A DNA stretch of 20,249 bases from DATBDM01 sp036269915 (lineage in GTDB: Bacteria; Actinomycetota; Thermoleophilia; Solirubrobacterales; Solirubrobacteraceae): the NCBI GenBank assembly GCA_036269915.1, contig DATBDM010000015.1, forward strand, positions 1 through 20,249, given 5' to 3'. The notes under the pieces are model-generated. The model had not been told where the DNA came from and searched no databases. It saw only the letters and a program-made list of their open reading frames with translations. The position numbers and the translations under genes are program-made. This document shows, one piece after another, positions 13,759 to 20,249 of the stretch (positions are counted from its first letter, which is position 1; each line of letters begins with the position of its first letter).

Positions 13759-14523
13759 GCCGCACCTCGGCGAGACCGTCGCGCTCGGCCTGCTCCAAGG
13801 CCCGGCGGAGCTGCTTCCGATCTCCTCCTCGGCGCACGTGGAGCTGCTCCCGTGGCTGCTGGGCTGGCGCCACGCGGAGCTGCCGGGCGACGCGCGCAAG
13901 GAGGTCGAGGTCGCGCTGCACGCAGGGACCGCCATGGCCCTGGTGGCCTCGGGCGAGGGCCGCACCCGCCATTGGCTCGGCGTGCTGGCCCTCGGCCCGC
14001 CCGCGGTGGCGGCGACGGCACTCGAGCGCGCGATCGAGCGACGCCTCGGCGGCCCGGGCTCGGTCGCCTTCGGGCTCGCGGCCGGCGCCGTGGCGATGGC
14101 CGTCGCCGACGCGCGCGGCCCGCGCGGGCGCCGGCCCGCCGACGCGACGCCGCGCGACGCGCTGTGGCTCGGCTTCGCCCAGGCGCTCGCGCTGATCCCC
14201 GGGGTCTCGCGCAGCGGTATGACGCGTGCCGCCGCACGGACGCTCGGCTTCGACCGGGCGAGCGCCGCGGCGCTCTCGCGCGAGGTCGCGCTGCCCGTCC
14301 TGGCCGGCGCGGCGGTGCTCAAGGGCGTCCGGCTCGCCCAGCGCCGGCCGGGCGGCGCGACGCTGCGCGCGCTGGCGGCGGGGACGGGCGCCGCCGCCGC
14401 GTCGACCGCGCTCGCCCTGCGCGCCGAGCGCGCGCTGACGGGGCGGATGCCCTACGCGGTCTGGGCCGCCTACCGGCTCGCGCTGGCCGCCGCCATCTGG
14501 CGCGTGCGGCAGAATCGCTCGCG

Positions 14524-14527
<4 letters not shown>
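13745..14527 (+). CDS. uppP: undecaprenyl-diphosphatase
   Basis: This 260-residue BacA/UppP-family protein has the two catalytic signatures. The first is GLLQGPAELLPISSSAH (15-31), holding the (E/Q)xxxE pair as Gln18 and Glu22. The second is IPGVSRSGMT (151-160) with Arg156. Several hydrophobic segments follow the family pattern. The enzyme dephosphorylates undecaprenyl diphosphate to the monophosphate carrier used for peptidoglycan and surface glycans. The start overlaps dedA by 14 bases, so expression of both steps of carrier recycling is probably linked. The loop at about 124-135 is Arg/Pro-rich. Gln in place of the first Glu is tolerated in the family. Assignment is firm. Confidence 0.94.
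14510..14515 (+). promoter_or_regulatory. candidate -10 box (CAGAAT) of purM, inside the uppP 3' end
   Basis: CAGAAT ends 8 bases before the purM ATG and lies in the last codons of uppP. It has the same spacing as CAGTAT before 3424 and CAGGAT before 3357. It could let purM be transcribed independently of uppP. Confidence 0.35.
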
Positions 14528-15572
<1,045 letters not shown>

Positions 15573-15576
<4 letters not shown>

Positions 15577-15758
15577 CCCTCGTCCTCGTCGCCGTCGGCC
15601 GACTCGGCATCGTCGGCGCTCGGCGTGAGGCTTTCGTGCTTCGTGCGCTCCCAGTCCTCGCGCGCGTCCTGGATCTCGCCCTCGAGGCGCTCGGACTTGT
15701 GCTCCATGTCGTCGAGCTCGCGCTCGACGTCGTCGGCCTGCCGCTCGTAGTCGCTCAT
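15573..15758 (-). CDS. small acidic helical protein (61 residues), unknown function
   Basis: I do not recognise a characterised family. It is 61 residues: a helix rich in Glu, Asp and Arg (MSDYERQADDVERELDDMEH up to about residue 42) with coiled-coil-like spacing, then a flexible acidic tail (TPSADDAESADGDEDEG). It is predicted cytoplasmic, with no Cys and no membrane segment. The ATG at 15758 is chosen because GGAGGG precedes it, although only 2 bases separate them, closer than usual. It lies 31 bases after another charged protein of nearly the same size. The stop is shared with purM through CTAG. Composition and position between two glycan/wall regions give no function. Confidence 0.65.
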
Positions 15759-15760
15759 CG

Positions 15761-15766
15761 CCCTCC
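15761..15766 (-). promoter_or_regulatory. Shine-Dalgarno (GGAGGG) before the 61-residue gene
   Basis: GGAGGG lies 2 bases before the ATG at 15758. The spacing is short, but it decides the start among in-frame options. A GGGTACCC palindrome (15768-15775) sits just upstream. Confidence 0.45.
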
Positions 15767-15789
15767 GGGGTACCCGGTGGGCGAGCGGG

Positions 15790-15972
15790 TCAGCCGTCGT
15801 CCTCGGCGTGGGCGCGCTCGTCGAGCTTCTCGCGCAGGTAGGCCGCCTTGTCGGCGCGCCGCTCGTGCGCGCGCTCCTCCGCGCGCAGGTCCGCCTCACG
15901 GGCCTGCTCGCGCTCGATCGCCTCGCGCTGCACCTGCTCGGTGCTCAGCTCTTCGGTCTTGGGATCCGGCAC
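15790..15972 (-). CDS. small charged helical protein (60 residues), unknown function
   Basis: No recognised family. It is 60 residues, almost entirely one predicted helix of Glu, Arg, Ala and Gln (STEQVQREAIEREQAREADL continuing to YLREKLDERA) with an acidic end (HAEDDG). It resembles a single charged alpha-helix or short coiled coil, cytoplasmic. The GTG start is chosen because it follows the glycosyltransferase stop by only 4 bases and has TACGCT exactly 7 bases upstream; no Shine-Dalgarno is seen. It sits between the GT2-TPR-GT4 gene and the 61-residue protein, a pair of similarly sized charged proteins. Without homologues the coding call rests on start signals, position and consistent helix-forming composition. 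Confidence 0.6.
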   Translation of the reverse strand: MPDPKTEELSTEQVQREAIEREQAREADLRAEERAHERRADKAAYLREKLDERAHAEDDG

Positions 15973-15976
15973 GCGG

Positions 15977-18697
15977 TCAAGCGTACGCCGCGACCTGCGT
16001 CCCCGCCACCGTGGCCGCGTCGTAGAACGCGGCGCGGATCGCGCCGGTGGCGGCGAGGGCCGCTGCCGGCTGGACGAGCTCGGGCAGCCCGCGGCCGCCG
16101 CGCAGCAGCGTGTCGTAGCGACTCGCCACGACCTCGTACGTGTACGCGTGCTCCCAGTGCTCGCGGCCCGCGGCCGCGAGTGACGCACGGTGCTCGGGGT
16201 GCGCGAGCAGGAAGTCGATCGCGTCGCCGAAGTGGCGGACGGGGAGGATCAGGCCACCGGCATGGTCGTGCACGGCGCTGCACCCGGGCGTGGCGATCCA
16301 CGGCAGGCCGGCGCTCATCGCCTCGAGCACGGTGATCGGCGCTCCCTCCGAGATCGAGGGGTGCACGAGCAGGTCGGCCTCGCGCATGCCCGCGCTGACG
16401 AGCTCTCCGGGCAGCCCGCCGGTCACGATCACGCGCGGGTCGGCGGCGGCGCGGCGGATGATCTCGCGCGCGAGCTCGTCGTTGCCCGGCGCGGGGCCGC
16501 CGACCATGGCCAGGCGGAAGTCGCCCGGGTGGTGCTCGAGCGCCTCGAGCAGGCCGAGGTGGTTCTTCTGGGTCCAGAAGTTCGAGACCTGCAGCAGCAG
16601 CGGGACGTCGGCGTCGAGCCCCAGCCGCGCGCGCAGCGATCCCAGCGGCGGGATCTCCTCGCTCGCGTTGGGGACGTACTCGGCGTCGAGGTCGAGGTCG
16701 GCGTGCAGGCGCGCGTCGCGACCGCCATGGGAGGAGTGCACCGGCGCATGGATGCCCTCGAGCAGCTCGCGCCAGCCGCGCAGGTTCTCGACGTTCTCGC
16801 GCACGAAGCCCTCGTTGTGGGGCATCACGCAGGGGACGGCGACGACGCGCGGGCCGCTCGAGCCGAGCCGCATGGCGGCGGGCACGGGCCAGGAATGGGG
16901 GTCCGAGAAGGCGAGCACGGCGTCGTAGCCGCGGCGGGCGACGAGCGCGGCGAGCTCCTCGCGCGGGCGCTCGCGGACCTCGTGGATGCGCATGCCGCGG
17001 TGGCGGGAGCCGGTCCGCTCGGGCAGCGCGCGGCAGGCGATCTCGACGCTCCAGCCGAGCTTGCCCAGCGCGACGCCGACGCCCTCGGCGAGCCGCTCGG
17101 AGCCGCCGACGCTCGGGTGGAAGTAGTCGACGCAGACCAGCACGCGGCCGCGCTCGGCGACCGCGGGCGTCGGCGCGGCCGCGGCAGAGGCGACGCGTGC
17201 GACGGCGGTGGCCAGCAGCTCCTCGTGGCGGGCGTCGAGCGGCTCGATCGCCTGCGCCTCGCGCAGCGCGGCGAGCGCCTGCGGCCAGTGCGCGCGCTCC
17301 GCCTCGGCGGCGCCGAGCGCGCGGCGCACGCCGGCGTCGGCGGGCGCGGCGGCGGCCGCGCGGCGCAGGAAGTGGGCGGCCTGGACGTGGTCGTCGTCGC
17401 CGGTGGCGGCGGTGGCGAGGACCTCGAGCGCCGCGGCGTTGTCGCCGTCGAGCGCGAGTGTCTCGCCGGCGATCCGGCGCGCGGTGTCGGCGTCGCCCAG
17501 CGACAGGGCGATGACGGCGAGGTCGGCGCGCGCGGCGACGGCGTCCGCCGGGTCGGCGGCCGTCTCCGCGAGATCCATCAGGACCTCGATCGCGGCGCCG
17601 GGATCGCCGCCCTCGAAGCGGGCCTCGGCCCAGGCGAGGCGCTCGGAGTCGCCGGTGGGCAGCGGCGGAGCCGGCGGCGGCGGGACCTCGCCGCGGGCGG
17701 AGATCAGCGCCGCGACCGCCGCGTCGAGGCCGAGCTCGTAGACGGGCTCGAGCGGATCGGCGCCGCGCGCGTTGGCCCAGCGGCGGACGGCGGTGTCGAG
17801 ATCGCCGGCGGCCTCGGCCGCACGCGCCGCGGCGACGCGGGCGGCCGCCTCGGCGCGATCGGCGTCCGTGACGGCGATCTCGTCCCCGCGCAGCGTCTTC
17901 GCGCGCTCGGCGACCCAGCTCACCGTCGAGAGGTAGGTGCCGAAGGCGCGGTAGCAGTCGACCGGATCGACCTCGTCGAGCCAGTCCCGGCGCAGCAGGT
18001 GGCGGCGAAAGACGTTGTCGCGGCGCACGAGCTCGGCGCGGCGGTCCGATGCGGCGCCGCCGAGCATGTTGTCGCCGTGGATCCGGTAGCGCGTGAGCGG
18101 CGCGTCGACCCAGGCGAGCTCGGCCACGCGGCCGATCTGGACGGCCAGCCACCAGTCCTGGTAGATCGCCTCCTCGGCGACGGGCAGCACGTGGTCGGCC
18201 AGCGAAGCGCGGAACATGATCGTCGGCGCGGGCACGAAGTTGCGCCGCAGCAGCTCGCCGAGCGGCGCGGTGACGTCGATCTCGTAGCCGTAGTAGGCGA
18301 AGAAGCTCGGGTGCAGCCGATGGCCGCGCCCGTCGACGAGCTCCTTGTCGGTGAACGCGAGGCCGACCTCGGGACGCTCGAACAGCGGCACCTGGCGGCG
18401 CAGCTTGTCTGGACGCCACGCGTCGTCGGCGTCGAGCAGGGCGATCAGCTCGCCGCGTGCCTCGCGGATGCCTCGCGTGGTGGCGGCGGTCAGGCCGGCG
18501 TTGTCCTGGCGCACGACGCGGATCGCGTCGCCGAAGGAGGCGAGCACCTCCGGCGTGCGATCGGTCGAGCCGTCGTCGATCACCACGACCTCGAAGCGGT
18601 CGCACGGGTAGTCCTGCGCGAGTGCGCTCTCGACCGCCTCGGCGACGTAGGCCTCGTAGTTGTGCGCGCAGATGACGCAGGAGACGAACGGTTCCAT
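15977..18697 (-). CDS. bifunctional GT2-TPR-GT4 glycosyltransferase fusion
   Basis: This 906-residue protein has three parts. Residues 1 to about 270 are a GT-A family 2 domain: VSCVICAHNYE, VVVIDDGSTD (37-46), LLDADDAW (87-94, DxD), YQDWWL (179-184). About 285-505 is an Ala-rich helical region of TPR-like repeats (GDLDTAVRRWANARGADPLE; GDPGAAIEVLMDLAE; GDADTARRIAGETLALD). About 517-870 is a GT-B family 4 domain: DYFHPSVGGSERLAEG (524-539), LLLQVSNFWTQKNH (700-713) and EGAPITVLE with the Glu784-x7-Glu792 motif. No membrane segment is visible. Two sequential sugar transfers by one polypeptide, with the TPR part binding acceptor or partner protein, is the natural inference. It starts 3 bases after the CHAP gene's stop (TGAGGAATG), so it is tightly coupled. 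Acceptor unknown; flagellin or another surface protein is possible. Confidence 0.92.
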   Translation of the reverse strand: MEPFVSCVICAHNYEAYVAEAVESALAQDYPCDRFEVVVIDDGSTDRTPEVLASFGDAIRVVRQDNAGLTAATTRGIREARGELIALLDADDAWRPDKLRRQVPLFERPEVGLAFTDKELVDGRGHRLHPSFFAYYGYEIDVTAPLGELLRRNFVPAPTIMFRASLADHVLPVAEEAIYQDWWLAVQIGRVAELAWVDAPLTRYRIHGDNMLGGAASDRRAELVRRDNVFRRHLLRRDWLDEVDPVDCYRAFGTYLSTVSWVAERAKTLRGDEIAVTDADRAEAAARVAAARAAEAAGDLDTAVRRWANARGADPLEPVYELGLDAAVAALISARGEVPPPPAPPLPTGDSERLAWAEARFEGGDPGAAIEVLMDLAETAADPADAVAARADLAVIALSLGDADTARRIAGETLALDGDNAAALEVLATAATGDDDHVQAAHFLRRAAAAAPADAGVRRALGAAEAERAHWPQALAALREAQAIEPLDARHEELLATAVARVASAAAAPTPAVAERGRVLVCVDYFHPSVGGSERLAEGVGVALGKLGWSVEIACRALPERTGSRHRGMRIHEVRERPREELAALVARRGYDAVLAFSDPHSWPVPAAMRLGSSGPRVVAVPCVMPHNEGFVRENVENLRGWRELLEGIHAPVHSSHGGRDARLHADLDLDAEYVPNASEEIPPLGSLRARLGLDADVPLLLQVSNFWTQKNHLGLLEALEHHPGDFRLAMVGGPAPGNDELAREIIRRAAADPRVIVTGGLPGELVSAGMREADLLVHPSISEGAPITVLEAMSAGLPWIATPGCSAVHDHAGGLILPVRHFGDAIDFLLAHPEHRASLAAAGREHWEHAYTYEVVASRYDTLLRGGRGLPELVQPAAALAATGAIRAAFYDAATVAGTQVAAYA
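15980..15985 (-). promoter_or_regulatory. -10 box (TACGCT) of the 60-residue gene, inside the GT 3' end
   Basis: TACGCT lies exactly 7 bases before the GTG at 15972, within the last codons of the glycosyltransferase fusion. The intervening 7 bases contain that gene's TGA stop. It suggests an internal leaderless promoter for the small protein. Confidence 0.45.
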
Positions 18698-18700
18698 TCC

Positions 18701-19384
18701 TCAGCCCAGCCTCACGTAGCTCGTGGCGCCGCCGCCGTCGGGCCCGTACGTGCGACGGGAGACGCGGTCGGAGGAGTTGCCTTCGATGGTGTGGATCGAG
18801 CCGCCGGCGTCGACGGACTCGACGATGCCGACGTGCCGGCTGCCCCAGACGATCAGGTCGCCCGGCTGGGGCTTCGAGCCGGCAGGGAGCGAGCGGCCCG
18901 TGCGCTGCGCCCAGGCCGCGACGTCGGCGACGGCGCCGAAGCCCTGGCCCTGCTCGCCGAGTGGCGCACCGGCCTGGCGCGCGGCCCACGAGACGAAGTA
19001 CGCGCACCAGGGGCCGACGCCGGAGCCGGCGGTGGCGTTGCGGTAGGTCGCGATCCGCGCGGAGTCGTTGGAGCCGGGCGGCTGCTCGGCCTGGCCGACC
19101 TCGCGCTCGGCGAACGCCAGCGCAGCGCGGCCGGCGTTCGTGCCGCCGGCGCCCGCGGGGGCGGCGGCGCCGGCCGTCGCGCTCGCGCCGGTGACGTCGA
19201 GCCCGGCGGCCTGCAGTGCGGAGGTGAAGCTGCGCTGCGAGGACGCCGTGTCGGTGGCTCCCATCGCCGCCGAGCTCGAGGCGACGGCGGGCGTCGCGGT
19301 CGCGGTCGCGCCGGAGCCTCCCTGGGAGAGCGCCAGCATCGACTGCAGCTGGGTGATGCGCTGGAGGGTGGCCTCGATGCTCAT
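18701..19384 (-). CDS. CHAP-domain peptidoglycan hydrolase, possibly flagellum-associated
   Basis: This 227-residue protein has an N-terminal helix (MSIEATLQRITQLQSMLALS), an Ala/Ser/Thr/Gly-rich linker (about 22-82) and a CHAP cysteine-peptidase/amidase domain. Cys127 lies in GPWCAYFVSWAARQAG, His184 in SRHVGIVESV, and Glu201/Asn203 in IEGNSSD. There is no Sec signal peptide, so export may use another route. The N-terminal helix with a hydrolase domain resembles FlgJ-like proteins I recall from actinobacterial flagellar clusters, where a wall hydrolase opens the peptidoglycan for the rod; this is an inference, since no flagellar gene is in the window. The start overlaps the upstream glycosyltransferase stop (ATGA) and the stop is 3 bases before the fusion glycosyltransferase. 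Domain firm; flagellar role about 40% likely. Confidence 0.87.
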   Translation of the reverse strand: MSIEATLQRITQLQSMLALSQGGSGATATATPAVASSSAAMGATDTASSQRSFTSALQAAGLDVTGASATAGAAAPAGAGGTNAGRAALAFAEREVGQAEQPPGSNDSARIATYRNATAGSGVGPWCAYFVSWAARQAGAPLGEQGQGFGAVADVAAWAQRTGRSLPAGSKPQPGDLIVWGSRHVGIVESVDAGGSIHTIEGNSSDRVSRRTYGPDGGGATSYVRLG

Positions 19385-20249
19385 GCGACGGCGGGCGTAC
19401 GCTCCCCGGCGACCTCGCGCAGCACGGCGGCCCAGCTCGCCGCGGCCACCTGGGCGCAGCGGTGCTCGCGCACGTGCGCGTGGGCCGCGGCGCCGACGCG
19501 CTCGCGCAGCTCGCGGTCGCCGACGAGCTCAGTGAGGATCGCGGTCATCTCGTCCGGCGTGGACGCGTGGAAGCCGGTCACGCCGTGCTCGATCTCGGGG
19601 TAGACGACCGGGTCGGCGATGCAGGGCAGCGACAGGGCGGCGGCCTCGAGCCAGCGCAGGTCGCTCTTGGCCCGGAAGAAGTCGTTGGTCGCGGCGGGCG
19701 CGAGCACGACGTCGAAGTGCGTCATCGCGGCCGGATAGACCTCGAGCGCGGTCCACGGGATGCTCAGCGCGCGCGGGCCGAACTCGGGCTCGAGCCAGTC
19801 CGCGAACGGCTGGCCGACGCTCGTGAAGCGCGCGTCCGGACGGCGGCGCATGACCTCGGCGACGCCCTCGATCCACGGCTTCACCGCGGTGACGTGCCCG
19901 GTGCCGCCGGCCCAGCCGATGCCGACGTGGTCGCGCGCCGGGCGCGTGTAGGCGTAGCGGGCGAGGTCGACGCCGTTGCGGCACGTGAAGGTGCGCGAGT
20001 TGATCGAGCGGTAGCGCCGGGCGAGCCAGGGCGTCGAGCAGATGACGCCGTCGCAGGCACGCATGCACAGCTCGTGCGCCTCGATCGTCGCGCGGTCGTA
20101 GCGGTCGCCGTGGCCGTGGCCGGCGAGCTTGCGCGCGCCGTGCATCCAGTCGTCGATCTCGTAGAGGACGGTGACGCCCGCGTCCTGCAGCGCATTGATC
20201 GCCCGCAGCCAGGCGCGCCCGGACACCTGCTGGAGCACGACGACGTCGT
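19381..20249 (-). CDS. GT-B glycosyltransferase (group 1/GT4-like), 5' truncated by window
   Basis: The frame stays open to the window edge (DVVVLQQVSGR precedes the first in-frame GTG at 20238), so the N-terminus lies outside. The visible part has LYEIDDWMHGA, ACDGVICSTPWLARRY and CRNGVDLARY at the end of the N-terminal Rossmann half. The donor half has HVGIGWAGGTGH, FDVVLAPAATNDFFRAKSDLRWLEAAALSLPCIADP and VVYPEIEHGVTGFHA. The Lys-x-Asp-Leu-x-x-Leu-Glu segment is the usual donor-binding glutamate region. Sugar and acceptor cannot be read. The stop TGA overlaps the ATG of the CHAP gene, which makes this the first visible member of a four- or five-gene minus-strand unit with two glycosyltransferase proteins around a wall hydrolase. 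Confidence 0.88.
   Translation of the reverse strand, partial: DVVVLQQVSGRAWLRAINALQDAGVTVLYEIDDWMHGARKLAGHGHGDRYDRATIEAHELCMRACDGVICSTPWLARRYRSINSRTFTCRNGVDLARYAYTRPARDHVGIGWAGGTGHVTAVKPWIEGVAEVMRRRPDARFTSVGQPFADWLEPEFGPRALSIPWTALEVYPAAMTHFDVVLAPAATNDFFRAKSDLRWLEAAALSLPCIADPVVYPEIEHGVTGFHASTPDEMTAILTELVGDRELRERVGAAAHAHVREHRCAQVAAASWAAVLREVAGERTPAVA

Noticed and set aside
15768..15775. GGGTACCC palindrome between the two small protein genes
   Set aside because: Eight-base palindromes are common by chance here. Although it shares GGGTA with the CsoR-like site, it lacks the extended G-tract spacing and no metal gene is adjacent.
16190..19603. 1137-codon open frame on the plus strand
   Set aside because: It is entirely antisense to the GT2-TPR-GT4 fusion, the CHAP gene and the partial GT. 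Its product is Ala/Arg/Gly-rich with no domain pattern, as expected for antisense frames at very high GC.

Overview
The window is about 20.2 kb of very GC-rich, gene-dense DNA. Codon use strongly favours G/C at third positions, and genes abut or overlap by 4-17 bases. Many genes lack a ribosome binding site and instead carry a TAnnnT or CAGnAT box 7-10 bases before the start codon. Together with DUF3105, a CsoR repressor and a glycan cluster with an orphan LytR_C protein, this suggests a high-GC actinobacterium. A Thermoleophilia/Solirubrobacterales-like lineage is my best guess, by inference only. I see no rRNA, tRNA, CRISPR array, insertion sequence or phage gene, and no gene-free stretch over 300 bases.

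Layout. (1) 2-1571: the 3' end of an alpha/beta-hydrolase-like gene, then a divergent pair: a CsoR-type metal repressor (minus) and a membrane-anchored DUF3105 protein (plus). A CsoR-like operator lies between them. (2) 1568-4730: glycan genes. A membrane GT2 and a PglC-like sugar-phosphate transferase are on the minus strand. Divergent from them are a soluble GT2 and an unrecognised 221-residue protein on the plus strand. (3) 4684-12198, all minus: a DegT-type sugar aminotransferase, a DUF354 GT-B-like protein, a membrane-bound UDP-sugar 4,6-dehydratase, an orphan LytR_C membrane protein, and a surface protein with FSPNGD/FlgD-Ig-like motifs. (4) 12277-15576, plus: a secreted trypsin-like protease, then dedA-uppP-purM. 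(5) 15573-20249, minus: a partial glycosyltransferase, a CHAP peptidoglycan hydrolase, a 906-residue GT2-TPR-GT4 fusion, and two small highly charged proteins.

How they could work together (inference). The dehydratase and aminotransferase would make a UDP-4-amino-sugar. The PglC-like enzyme would load it on undecaprenyl phosphate and the GT2/GT-B enzymes would extend it. UppP (phosphatase) and DedA (candidate carrier-lipid translocase) would recycle the lipid. The 15.9-20.2 kb block looks like a second glycosylation unit tied to a cell-wall hydrolase, possibly near flagellar genes.

The most interesting signals are non-coding: recurrent leaderless-type promoters, several of them inside the 3' ends of upstream genes; near-absence of CTAG except at gene boundaries; a strong hairpin flush with the dedA start codon whose loop is the -10 box; and a CsoR-like operator that could control a DUF3105 gene.
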